Shown here: in pieces, positions 1 to 10,242 of the stretch
Position numbering within the stretch: position 1 is the stretch's first letter
Layout of the letters: the number at the start of each line of letters is the position of its first letter
Assembly: GCF_014205155.1 (NCBI RefSeq)
Contig: NZ_JACHMX010000001.1
Coordinates: forward strand, 7,254,001-7,318,000
Length of the DNA stretch: 64,000 nt
Direction: 5' to 3'
From: Amycolatopsis umgeniensis
GTDB lineage: Bacteria > Actinomycetota > Actinomycetes > Mycobacteriales > Pseudonocardiaceae
Notes under the pieces: generated by a model
What the model saw: only the letters and a program-made list of their open reading frames with translations
Told to the model about the DNA's origin: nothing
The model's database searches: none
Position numbers and translations under genes: made by a program

Positions 1-837
1 GGTGGTGTCGGTCTGCGTGGTCCCGGTGAGACGAAGCTCGAAACCGATCGTCGGCGGATCAGCAAGCGCGTGTCGAAGCTGCGCCGTGAGATCGCCGCGA
101 TGGACACCATCCGTGAGACCAAACGCGGTCGCCGGGTGGCCAACGAGGTGCCGAGCGTCGCGATCGTCGGCTACACCAACGCCGGCAAGTCGAGCCTGCT
201 CAACGCGCTGACCGGCGCCGGGGTGCTGGTCGAGGACGCGCTGTTCGCCACGCTGGACCCGACGACCCGCCGGGCGCAGACACCGGACGGCCGCACCTAC
301 ACGCTGACCGACACCGTCGGTTTCGTCCGGCACCTGCCGCACCAGCTGGTGGACGCGTTCCGTTCGACGCTCGAGGAGGCGGCGAGCGCCGACCTGCTCG
401 TCCACGTCGTCGACGGTGCCGACCCGACGCCGGAAGAGCAGGTCAACGCGGTCCGCGAAGTGCTCGCCGAGATCACGAAGCGCCGTTCCGAGCCGCTCCC
501 GCCGGAGCTGCTGGTGATCAACAAGGCCGACGCCGCCGACGAGGTGTCGCTGGTCCGGTTGCGGCACCAGATGGCCGGTTCGGTGCAGGTGTCGGCGCGG
601 ACCGGCACCGGGATCACGGAGCTGGCCGAAGTGATCGCGGAGCGGTTGCCGAGGCCGGAGGTCATGGTCGAGGCGCTGATCCCGTACTCGCGAGGCGAGC
701 TCGTCTCCCGCGCCCACGCCGATGGCGAGGTGCTGGAAGAGGAGCACGTCGAAACCGGCACGCGCCTGCTCGTCCGCGGGCGGCCCGAGCTGGCCGCGGC
801 ACTGAGCGATTTCCAAACGGACGGCTCGGCTCTGTAA
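1..837 (+). CDS. hflX: GTPase HflX, C-terminal part (5' end outside window)
   Basis: The frame is open from base 1, so only the last 278 residues are present. HflX is a ribosome-associated GTPase of the OBG/HflX class, in other bacteria linked to rescue or splitting of stalled ribosomes. The first residues read GGVGLRGPGETKLETDRRRI, the end of the glycine-rich HflX linker. The G domain follows: P-loop GYTNAGKSS (169-195), G3 DTVGF (310-324) and G4 NKAD (520-531). A short C-terminal domain ends at TAA. A strong inverted repeat immediately downstream probably ends the transcript. The order of motifs and the linker are diagnostic of HflX. Confidence 0.95.
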   Translation, partial: GGVGLRGPGETKLETDRRRISKRVSKLRREIAAMDTIRETKRGRRVANEVPSVAIVGYTNAGKSSLLNALTGAGVLVEDALFATLDPTTRRAQTPDGRTYTLTDTVGFVRHLPHQLVDAFRSTLEEAASADLLVHVVDGADPTPEEQVNAVREVLAEITKRRSEPLPPELLVINKADAADEVSLVRLRHQMAGSVQVSARTGTGITELAEVIAERLPRPEVMVEALIPYSRGELVSRAHADGEVLEEEHVETGTRLLVRGRPELAAALSDFQTDGSAL

Positions 838-843
838 GCAAGT

Positions 844-894
844 ACGTGAAGGCCCCCTTCATCGCGCTAGGCGCAATGAAGGGGGCCTTCACGT
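844..894. terminator. Inverted repeat, likely terminator (GTGAAGGCC family)
   Basis: Perfect 19-bp arms at 844-862 and 876-894 surround a 13-nt loop directly after hflX. There is no long T-run, as is usual in high-GC actinomycetes. The arm core GTGAAGGCCCCCTTC recurs in variant form at 18048-18100, so this is a member of a dispersed palindrome family as well as a probable terminator. Confidence 0.75.
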
Positions 895-918
895 TCCTTC
901 CGGACGATAGGTGATTTC

Positions 919-1182
919 GTGTCCGTGCCGACGCGCGCTGAGGTTCGCGAAGTGCTGAAAGCCCTCGTCGACGGTGCGATCACGAGTGAGCGAGCCTCCG
1001 ACTGGGCGCGTCCTTGGATCGTCGAAGACGTCCACCGCGTCGACGACGATCTGGTCTGGCAAGCGCTCGACCGGTTGTTCGGCGCCGACCTGATGACCTC
1101 ACCCGCCGGGCACCTGCACGGTCCGGTCGACTTCCGGGCCTGGCTGGCGGAGTTCGATGCTCGCGGCACCGAACTCACGTGA
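919..1182 (+). CDS. Small protein of unknown function
   Basis: This 87-aa frame starts at GTG 919. I do not recognise a family. The protein is acidic and tryptophan-rich (DWARPWIVEDVHR near the N-terminus, FRAWLAEFD near the C-terminus), with no signal peptide or membrane segment. It looks like a small soluble helical protein. The last codons (ELT) and the stop lie inside the first unit of a 21-bp repeat array (1169-1231), so the repeat may have replaced an older C-terminus. No good ribosome binding site is visible before the GTG. Confidence 0.6.
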   Translation: MSVPTRAEVREVLKALVDGAITSERASDWARPWIVEDVHRVDDDLVWQALDRLFGADLMTSPAGHLHGPVDFRAWLAEFDARGTELT

Positions 1183-1231
1183 TCAGACACGGAACTCGCG
1201 TGCGTGGAGCCGGATCTCGCGTGATCAGCCG
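1169..1231. repeat. Three 21-bp tandem repeat units
   Basis: Units at 1169-1189, 1190-1210 and 1211-1231 share the core GGAACTCGCGTG or GGATCTCGCGTG. The same 21-bp unit forms a larger array at 54282-54428. The array overlaps the stop codon of the upstream small gene. Confidence 0.7.
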
Positions 1232-1357
1232 CCGCACACGCCGGACGTGGCCTACGCGACATTCCGCCCCCATCTCGGCGTTCACACCGAACTGCGCGCC
1301 GTCCCGGACGTCTCCGTAGTGTGGGGCTTCAGGGGTTCCACGGGTACGGAGGTGGAT

Positions 1358-2371
1358 GTGCGGGGGATTGTCGCGGCGGCGGTCGTGCTGGGGACGTTCG
1401 TCGGCGGGGCGGCTCCCGCCATGGCACAGGACGTCCCGGCCCCGCAGCCGGTGTGCAAGAACGGCGATTCCCGGCTCAGTGAGCTTTCCGGTCTCGTTTC
1501 GGACGGCGAGCGGCTGTACGCCCTCAACGACGGCGGCACCAAGACGCAGGTCTTCGTGCTCGACCGCGACTGCAAGGTCCAGAAGGTCATCTCGGCCGCG
1601 ACGGATCCTTACGACCCCGAGGACCTCGCCCGCACCGCGGACGGCACCTTCTGGCTTTCCGACACCGGCGACAACCGCAAGCGCCGGGACACGGTCGCGC
1701 TGATCTCGCTGACCCCGCAGGGCAAGGCGACGCTGCACCGGCTCACGTACCCAGACGGGCAACACGACGTCGAAGCGTTGATCATGGATCGCTCGGGTAC
1801 GCCGTACCTGATCACCAAGGACCTCTTCGGCGACTCGAAGGTGTACCGGCCGACAGGACCGCTCGCCAGCCCCGGGCCGACGCCGCTGGAGAACGTGGGA
1901 TCACTGCAGATCAAGGAGACCTCGACGCCGGGTGGGCCTGCCGGGTCGATCGGTTCGATGACGGTGACCGGGGCGGCGTCGACGGCGGACGGGTCCGTGG
2001 TCGCGTTGCGCACCTACACCGACGCCTATCTCTACGCCGTCACCGACGGGGACCTGAAGGGCGCGCTGCAGCGCGAACCCGTGCGCGTACCCCTGCCGAA
2101 CGAGAAGCAGGGGGAGGCGCTCGCCTTCGACCCGGACGGGACCCTGCTGTCCGGCGGGGAGGGCGTCGGAGAGCAGATCCGCGCGGTGAAGGGCGCCGCG
2201 GCACTCGCCGTGGACGCGGCCAAAGCCGAGGGCAGTACCTCGGGCGGGACGTCCGCGGCCGCCGGCGAAGGCCGGGATTCCGGCTTCCCGTACGTGCAGG
2301 TCGGTATCGCCGCGATCGTGGTGATCGGCGGCCTCCTCCTGGTCGGCAGACTCCGCAAACGGCGTGCCTGA
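1358..2371 (+). CDS. Secreted, C-terminally anchored beta-propeller-like protein
   Basis: The product is 337 aa. GTG 1358 was chosen because GGAGG at 1348-1352 sits 5 nt upstream; the open frame extends further 5' but without a ribosome site. An N-terminal signal peptide (VRGIVAAAVVLGTFVGG, probable cut after AMA) is followed by repeats such as SGLVSDGERLYALND and LARTADGTFWLSDTGDN, typical of beta-propeller blades. Near the C-terminus an Ala/Gly/Ser-rich linker precedes one membrane helix (VGIAAIVVIGGLLLV) and a basic tail (RLRKRRA), which suggests outward display on the cell surface. No catalytic motif is recognised and the ligand is unknown. Confidence 0.75.
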   Translation: MRGIVAAAVVLGTFVGGAAPAMAQDVPAPQPVCKNGDSRLSELSGLVSDGERLYALNDGGTKTQVFVLDRDCKVQKVISAATDPYDPEDLARTADGTFWLSDTGDNRKRRDTVALISLTPQGKATLHRLTYPDGQHDVEALIMDRSGTPYLITKDLFGDSKVYRPTGPLASPGPTPLENVGSLQIKETSTPGGPAGSIGSMTVTGAASTADGSVVALRTYTDAYLYAVTDGDLKGALQREPVRVPLPNEKQGEALAFDPDGTLLSGGEGVGEQIRAVKGAAALAVDAAKAEGSTSGGTSAAAGEGRDSGFPYVQVGIAAIVVIGGLLLVGRLRKRRA

Positions 2372-2470
2372 CCGACGGAGGACGTGCCTGCCGAAGCCAG
2401 CCGGGTCTGACCCGTGGTCTCGATGACCCGGGATCCCGGCCTGCTCCGGCTCTGAACCGAAGGCTCCGGA

Positions 2471-3187
2471 CTAAAGCCTGCGGAGAACGGCGACGACCTT
2501 GCCGAGGATCGTGGCGTCGTCACCCGGGATGGGGTCGTACGCCTCGTTGTGCGGCATCAGCCAGATGTGGCCGTCCTTGCGCTTGAACGTCTTGACCGTC
2601 GCCTCGCCGTCGATCATCGCGGCCACGATCTCGCCGGGGTCGGCCGTGGGCTGCTGACGCACGACGACCCAGTCGCCATCGGTGATGGCGGCGTCGACCA
2701 TCGAGTCACCGGTGACACTGAGCAGGAACAGCTCACCCTCACCGACGATTTCCCGCGGCAGCGGGAACACGTCTTCGATCGCCTGCTCGGCCAGCACCGG
2801 CCCACCGGCGGCGATCCGGCCGACGAGAGGCACGTACGCGGCCTTCGCGGCCGACTGCGGCTGCTCGACGTCGATGCCCATCGGGTTGTCGTCCGTCGTG
2901 GCGAGCACTCCGACCGCACGCGGGCGGTTCGGGTCGCGTCGCAGATATCCCTTGCGCTGCAGGGCCTGCAACTGGTGCGACACCGACGAGGTGGAGGTCA
3001 GCCCGACCGCCTCGCCGATCTCACGCACACTCGGCGGGTAACCGAACCGGCTCACCCACATCTTGATCACGTCGAGCACCTGCTGCTGCCGCACGGTCAG
3101 GGTCTCGTCCACCTCGTAGACCTCGGGCAAGGCGCGCACCTTGCCCGAGCCCCTAGGCGCGTTCCCCGCCTTGCTCTCCTTAGCCAC
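2471..3187 (-). CDS. lexA: LexA, SOS-response repressor and self-cleaving protease
   Basis: The product is 238 aa, full length for actinobacterial LexA. An N-terminal winged helix-turn-helix (about residues 30-90, with [20 protein letters not shown] as recognition region) is joined to an S24 peptidase domain. The cleavage site is Ala127-Gly128 in RIAAGG. The catalytic pair is Ser162 (GDSMVD) and Lys199 (TVKTF). LexA represses DNA-damage genes until RecA filaments trigger self-cleavage. An SOS box at 3352-3367 upstream indicates autoregulation. The gene is divergent from a LysM protein, as lexA is in mycobacteria. Confidence 0.97.
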   Translation of the reverse strand: MAKESKAGNAPRGSGKVRALPEVYEVDETLTVRQQQVLDVIKMWVSRFGYPPSVREIGEAVGLTSTSSVSHQLQALQRKGYLRRDPNRPRAVGVLATTDDNPMGIDVEQPQSAAKAAYVPLVGRIAAGGPVLAEQAIEDVFPLPREIVGEGELFLLSVTGDSMVDAAITDGDWVVVRQQPTADPGEIVAAMIDGEATVKTFKRKDGHIWLMPHNEAYDPIPGDDATILGKVVAVLRRL

Positions 3188-3351
3188 CGTCGTGCTCCTT
3201 CATCTCCTGCGCCGCCTCCCAGTACGTCCGGTTCCCCGGACCGACTTCGCGTGTCTTCGCCGGTGGCGGACGATCTTCCCGCCCACGGCACCGGCGGCGT
3301 CCGCACAGCAGACGCCCTGGTCAACGACGTTAGCCCGACGGGACGACGATT

Positions 3352-3367
3352 TCAAACATCTGTTCGA
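3352..3367 (-). promoter_or_regulatory. SOS box (LexA operator) of lexA
   Basis: On the minus strand this reads TCGAACAGATGTTTGA. It matches the mycobacterial/actinobacterial LexA consensus TCGAAC-N4-GTTNGA, with one arm slightly degenerate. It lies about 165 bp upstream of lexA and probably serves autoregulation. Confidence 0.85.
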
Positions 3368-3431
3368 TGGACACGCCGTGTCGCTCGATTTTTGTCGGTG
3401 GAAGGTGGTACACATTCGCACGGGCGTTCGA

Positions 3432-3447
3432 TAGAACGCGTGTTCGA
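3432..3447 (+). promoter_or_regulatory. Second SOS box, facing the LysM gene
   Basis: TAGAACGCGTGTTCGA has both half sites intact (GAAC-N4-GTTC). It lies 64 bp upstream of the LysM gene start and predicts DNA-damage induction of that gene. Confidence 0.85.
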
Positions 3448-3510
3448 TCTTGATCGCCGGGTCCGCCCGGTGCCGGACCTGAGTGAAGCAGGACTTGCGA
3501 GGAGGTTCCG

Positions 3511-4005
3511 ATGTCGATTCTGGCCGATCGAGGACTGGTGCGACCCAGTTCCCCCGGGCCCGTTCCGGCAGGGCTGACCCGGCCCGTACGGGCGGCGCGG
3601 GGCAGGCGTGCCGAGCCTTTGCGCCCGCCGACCAGGGCGCGGGTCGTGGCGGGCCGCCGTCCCGGTGTCGCCACCGCCTCCCCGGGGTGCCCGGCGCCCC
3701 GGCGGCTCCCGCTCCGGTGGCCGTCGCTCGTCGCGATGGCCTTGCTCGTCGCCGGGATCGTCACCGGATTGGGTCTGTTCTCGGCCGGTGTCCCCGGCGC
3801 CGCGGTGCCCGAACGGACCACCACGGTGTCCGTTTCCGCGGGCGAGACGCTGTCGGAACTCGCGGCGCGATTCGCGCCAGGCAGCGACACCGGCGCGGTC
3901 GTCGCCAAGATCAAGGAGCTCAATTCCCTGGAAGACGCCGTTCTCGTGCCCGGACTGCCGCTCACGGTCCCGGTCGCGGCCGAGGTGGCCGGGGGAGGCA
4001 AGTGA
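3511..4005 (+). CDS. LysM-domain membrane protein, SOS-controlled cell-division inhibitor candidate
   Basis: The product is 164 aa. ATG 3511 follows GGAGG with good spacing. An Arg/Pro-rich cytoplasmic N-terminus of about 65 residues leads to one membrane helix (VAMALLVAGIVTGLGLFSAG) and an extracytoplasmic LysM domain (from TTTVSVSAGETLSELAARF to LPLTVPV), which binds peptidoglycan. In mycobacteria the LysM gene divergent from lexA (Rv2719c/ChiZ) is DNA-damage induced and slows division. Position, architecture and the SOS box at 3432-3447 support the same role here. Whether it has hydrolase activity cannot be judged from the sequence. Confidence 0.85.
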   Translation: MSILADRGLVRPSSPGPVPAGLTRPVRAARGRRAEPLRPPTRARVVAGRRPGVATASPGCPAPRRLPLRWPSLVAMALLVAGIVTGLGLFSAGVPGAAVPERTTTVSVSAGETLSELAARFAPGSDTGAVVAKIKELNSLEDAVLVPGLPLTVPVAAEVAGGGK

Positions 4006-4106
4006 TCCTGAGGACCGCTCTCACCCACCGTGGGTGACCTGCCCGTTCGTGTCTGATCGACCCGCCCGTTGCGCTTGCGTGCGCCTCACCTGCGATCTAG
4101 TCTCCA

Positions 4107-4154
4107 CCGCTATATGTAGTAGTTACATGGCTGTAGTTGGTCCATAGCTTGGGG
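4107..4154 (+). promoter_or_regulatory. Tandem NrdR boxes upstream of nrdR-nrdJ
   Basis: Box 1 (4107-4122) contains CTATATGTAG, close to the NrdR consensus ACACTATATCTAGTGT. Box 2 (4139-4154) contains the more degenerate CCATAGCTTG. The two cores start 32 bp apart, about three helical turns, as is usual for paired NrdR boxes. Autoregulated repression of the nrdRJ operon is inferred. Confidence 0.7.
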
Positions 4155-4169
4155 TAGACTCGGTACCAG

Positions 4170-4210
4170 TTGTCCACAGCTGGCCGGTGTTCACCCACCG
4201 GATGTCCACA
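4170..4210 (+). promoter_or_regulatory. Two DnaA-box-like sites in the nrdRJ leader
   Basis: TTGTCCACA at 4170-4178 is an exact high-GC actinobacterial DnaA box. ATGTCCACA at 4202-4210 differs at one base. Their starts are 32 bp apart. They lie between the NrdR boxes and the nrdR start. The rest of the gap 4006-4306 holds no recognisable gene. Confidence 0.5.
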
Positions 4211-4306
4211 GATCGATCCACATGTCGATCTTTCCCGTCGTTGCGTGGCGGTGGGAGCGGACGTCCACTCGGGACCGGCCGGCGCGGAGGGGAAGGTGAT
4301 CGGCGG

Positions 4307-4795
4307 ATGAGGTGCCCGTTCTGCCGGCATGCGGACTCTCGGGTCGTCGACTCCCGAGAGGTGGATGAGGGTCAAGCGATCCGGCGGAGGCGTTCGTGCG
4401 CCGCCTGCGGCCGGCGCTTCACCACTTCGGAGACGATGGTGCTCGCCGTCGTCAAGCGATCCGGGGTCACCGAGCAGTTCAGCCGGGACAAGGTGGTCCG
4501 GGGGGTGCGCCGCGCCTGTCAAGGCAGGCCGGTCGACGACGACGCGCTGCAGCAGCTCGCGCAGCGGGTCGAGGAGTCGATCCGCTCGGCGGGGCTGGCG
4601 GAGATCCCGAGTCACGAGGTCGGCCTGGCGATCCTGGGCCCCCTGCGCGAACTCGACGGCGTCGCCTATCTCCGGTTCGCCAGTGTCTACCGCTCCTTCT
4701 CCTCGGTCGAGGACTTCGAGAAGGAGATCTCGGACCTTCGTGAGGCCATGGCTGCCGCACCGGACGAGAGCGATCAAGACGCGAAAGACGGCTGA
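4307..4795 (+). CDS. nrdR: NrdR, ribonucleotide reductase regulator
   Basis: The product is 162 aa. A zinc ribbon (Cys3, Cys6, Cys31, Cys34: MRCPFC and CAACGRRF) is followed by an ATP-cone domain. NrdR senses ATP/dATP and represses ribonucleotide reductase operons through paired NrdR boxes, which are present upstream. ATG 4307 gives the canonical MRCPFC N-terminus; the frame is open further upstream but without homologous sequence. nrdJ follows 33 nt downstream, so the two form an operon, an arrangement also seen in Streptomyces. Confidence 0.97.
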   Translation: MRCPFCRHADSRVVDSREVDEGQAIRRRRSCAACGRRFTTSETMVLAVVKRSGVTEQFSRDKVVRGVRRACQGRPVDDDALQQLAQRVEESIRSAGLAEIPSHEVGLAILGPLRELDGVAYLRFASVYRSFSSVEDFEKEISDLREAMAAAPDESDQDAKDG

Positions 4796-4828
4796 TGCCG
4801 CCTCCCGCGTGGGAGTGAGGGAAGACCC

Positions 4829-7648
<2,820 letters not shown>

Positions 7649-7649
7649 T

Positions 7650-9647
7650 TCAGGATCCTGACGGTGTGTCGGCCGCCGAGGCAGGCGCCCCGTCAGGATT
7701 TCCCACCAGGTCGAGCACTCGCTCCGCACGGTCAAGAAGCTGCTGGTAAGTGATGACCTCGACCCGGCTGAGATGGCTGTTGAAGATACGCAAGGTCTCG
7801 TGGATCCTCGATACCGTCAGATCTCGCTGGAAGTCCGGGTATCCAACGACCACGGTCGCACTCGCACGACGCGTGTCGATCCCGAACTCGTTCAGCAGAT
7901 CAGTGCGATGTTCGTCCAGCAGGGTAAGGTAGTTCATCGCCTGACCTACAGCCTCCTGCACGACGGCCGTAACGATGAGTCCGTTGCGATGTGGCCGTAC
8001 GGTACGTACGTCTGATCGCTTCAACTCCACGATGTGGAGTACTCCGTCCGGTTGGAGTAGGGGAATGTCAAGTTCGATCGTCTCCACTAGGCGGCGTCGC
8101 ACCGCCTCTCCGACAAACTCGCCGCCGAAAATCCACCACGCGTTGCTCAGTGCGGACTGAATATCCTGTTCGAGACCCCCGGCTTTCCGAACGGCCTGAC
8201 GTACGGTGGCCAGTTGCTCCCTCCGGACGTGCAGTTGTATCGCGGATAGCAGTTCGACTGCATCGCCCCGTTCCAGCAGGCTGACTATCTCGGCGGGGAG
8301 ATCTCCGGCTGAGATGGTGGGTTCGTCCGGTTCGTCCGGTTCGTCATCGATCTCGCTCCTCCACCCGTGGCGTAGTCGACGATCGCTTCGTGCCGTGTTG
8401 GCAGCGTAGTTGCAGTCTGCGCGTATGAGCCCATTGTCTCCAAGGCCGTAGCCGAAGCCGCTGAAGTAGGTATTGATGTTGCTGGTATCGGCTGGGGGCT
8501 TCCGGGCGGGATCCGATGCGACGGTCTCGACCTGTTTCGCCAGCTCTGGAAATCCGTGCCAGGTCAAGAGATTCTTGAGGAATAGTGCGGGGCGCTTGTC
8601 GGTGTAAACATGGGGATGCTCATGGTCCACTTCCAGGCCGATTAGTCCGACCTTGCGTTCCTGAAGGAACAATCGGAAGATTGCTGGTATGCGGCCCGCG
8701 AGCCAAGTAAAAGTGGTTGTCCTGATTCGGGCGCAGGGAAATAGGTGATGTAGCACGTATGTCGGCAATGGGAGTTGATCCTCGTGAAAGAGGGCAAAAG
8801 TCTCACCGTGGTGCGCGGTGCAGATCCCTTCGAGGACCTCGATCCAGAGTCGTGTCGTTTTGGCCCACGCCGCATAGGCTTGATCTGGCAGGTTCAACCA
8901 TTCGTCACCTGCTTGGCCTGGAAGATCCGGCAAGACCTCCTCGATTCCTCGGTGCGCCCATTTTCGCTGCTCGGCAGAGACTCTTTCCGCTGCTGAGCTA
9001 GGGTGCTCGCCTTCTGCTATCAAGTCGAGGAGTTTGGGTAGTACGTGTCGACTCGCCAGGGATAGCACATCCCATTCGGAGAGTCGGTCTATGTTGCTGA
9101 ACTCGCGTGCGGCAATGTTCTCGAACCTGGCGTACTTGCGGTGCTTGATACTCTGTTTCGACCGTTTATTCGTGCGAAGCCATGTGGCGGCGATCATCAG
9201 GGGGAGTCGATTGGTAAGCTCCTTTGAGAGCTTCTCCAAGAATGATTCTCTGTGTTCGCGACACTGCTTCCATACTTTGGAGAGCGGGGCCTTGGAAACA
9301 ATGGGATGGTTCTGTTTAAGGGTGGTGATATCGTATCCTGATAGGTCAATCTTCCGGTGCTCCAGTTTTTCGGCGAGGAGGTTCGTGTGAGCGTCGAACT
9401 CTATTAGTGCTCGACCCGCCGTGAAATGGTCGGCCAACGCCCCTGGTGAGATGCAATGCACTTTTCCTGGGGCGTCCAGGTCTTCGATAGAACCTTTGCG
9501 GGGCTGAATTCGAGTGACTCTGCGCGCTTGCTGCTTCAGGCCAGTGCAATCACGGTCGCCATGCCAGAGGCTGCCGGACTTTGTGCACCACAGGGTCAAT
9601 TCGACGCCCGCTAGTGGTCCAAGCGGGATGTTCTTAGTCGTCAACAT
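7650..9647 (-). CDS. Shedu-type (DUF4263) nuclease with long uncharacterised N-terminal region; candidate anti-phage protein
   Basis: The product is 665 aa. ATG 9647 was chosen for the AGGG site upstream; the frame continues to 9752 without one. The C-terminal third matches the Shedu/DUF4263 nuclease fold: WWIFGGEFVG, then LDIPLL...VELKR giving a PD-(D/E)xK set Asp527, Glu541, Lys543, then QAMNY at Gln569 and VVVGYP. Shedu proteins are single-gene phage defence nucleases. The first 480 residues are not recognised. They begin with a possible zinc site (Cys21, His29, Cys34, Cys65, around TKSGSLWHGDRDC). Base composition is clearly lower in GC than the neighbours, especially 8.6-9.65 kb, which suggests acquisition. 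A role in defence is inferred from the domain; the trigger is unknown. Confidence 0.75.
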   Translation of the reverse strand: MLTTKNIPLGPLAGVELTLWCTKSGSLWHGDRDCTGLKQQARRVTRIQPRKGSIEDLDAPGKVHCISPGALADHFTAGRALIEFDAHTNLLAEKLEHRKIDLSGYDITTLKQNHPIVSKAPLSKVWKQCREHRESFLEKLSKELTNRLPLMIAATWLRTNKRSKQSIKHRKYARFENIAAREFSNIDRLSEWDVLSLASRHVLPKLLDLIAEGEHPSSAAERVSAEQRKWAHRGIEEVLPDLPGQAGDEWLNLPDQAYAAWAKTTRLWIEVLEGICTAHHGETFALFHEDQLPLPTYVLHHLFPCARIRTTTFTWLAGRIPAIFRLFLQERKVGLIGLEVDHEHPHVYTDKRPALFLKNLLTWHGFPELAKQVETVASDPARKPPADTSNINTYFSGFGYGLGDNGLIRADCNYAANTARSDRRLRHGWRSEIDDEPDEPDEPTISAGDLPAEIVSLLERGDAVELLSAIQLHVRREQLATVRQAVRKAGGLEQDIQSALSNAWWIFGGEFVGEAVRRRLVETIELDIPLLQPDGVLHIVELKRSDVRTVRPHRNGLIVTAVVQEAVGQAMNYLTLLDEHRTDLLNEFGIDTRRASATVVVGYPDFQRDLTVSRIHETLRIFNSHLSRVEVITYQQLLDRAERVLDLVGNPDGAPASAADTPSGS

Positions 9648-9855
9648 CGTCAGATTCCCTGTTCTTTCGATGGCATGTGTTGTGCTGGCGGCGAATGGTT
9701 CGCGTGGTGGCGAAACTGAGCATAGTTGTGGCTTCAGCGCGTCGGGCTGCACCTGCCCTTGGGGCTTGGCGGGTGTCCGCGTTGTGGGCTGATTTCGTGC
9801 GTGGTCGGGAAATCTGAGTTCCCGGGCCAGTAGGCGTGCTGTTCTGAATCCCTCA

Positions 9856-10203
9856 CTACGCCAGGTCGAGGACGAAGGTCGCGACCGTCAGCGCGAGAAA
9901 GCCGGCAGGGAAGGCGATGTTGTAGAAGACCCGGGCGCGCACGTGGGTGATGACGGCGCCGACGTAGAACAGCACGAGCCCGGCCGCCGCCGCTGTCCCG
10001 ATGTACGGCACTCCGAGCAGGCCGAGCAGCAGTCCCATCGCGCCCGCCGCTTTCAGCGAAGCCAGGGGCGGGATCCAGGACGGCGGAACGTCGACTTCGG
10101 CGGAGTTCTTGAGGACGAACGGGACCCGCGCGAGATCGGCGGCGGCGATCCCGGCGTTGATCACGATTGTCACGATGGCCACGGTGAGATAGGCGGAGTT
10201 CAT
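9856..10203 (-). CDS. DoxX-like small membrane protein
   Basis: The product is 115 aa with four predicted membrane helices (YLTVAIVTIVINAGIAAA, ASLKAAGAMGLLLGLLG, AAAAGLVLFYVGAVITHV, FPAGFLALTVATFVLD). The pattern of a loop with PPSW, the conserved LKAAGAMGLLLG and a RARVFYN turn fits the DoxX_2 family. Function is unclear; some DoxX relatives take part in redox stress membrane complexes. It stands alone between the acquired nuclease gene and the DUF2293 gene, on the same strand as both. Confidence 0.75.
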   Translation of the reverse strand: MNSAYLTVAIVTIVINAGIAAADLARVPFVLKNSAEVDVPPSWIPPLASLKAAGAMGLLLGLLGVPYIGTAAAAGLVLFYVGAVITHVRARVFYNIAFPAGFLALTVATFVLDLA

Positions 10204-10242
10204 CCACCCTGGACGAGGCCGGCGCCCGAAAGGTGACAGAGG

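Larger units (their letters stand above)
3188..3510. promoter_or_regulatory. Divergent lexA/LysM promoter region
   Basis: This 323-bp stretch has no gene. It carries two LexA-type palindromes, annotated separately, at 3352-3367 and 3432-3447. A strong ribosome site (GGAGG) lies just before the rightward LysM gene. Nothing else is recognised. Confidence 0.7.

Noticed and set aside
4006..4306. Cobalamin riboswitch before nrdR-nrdJ
   Set aside because: No B12-box sequence is visible; a B12-dependent enzyme would not be expected to be shut off by B12.
9648..9752. Upstream extension of the Shedu-like gene to 9752
   Set aside because: No ribosome site and unlike-protein composition; ATG 9647 has AGGG at suitable distance.
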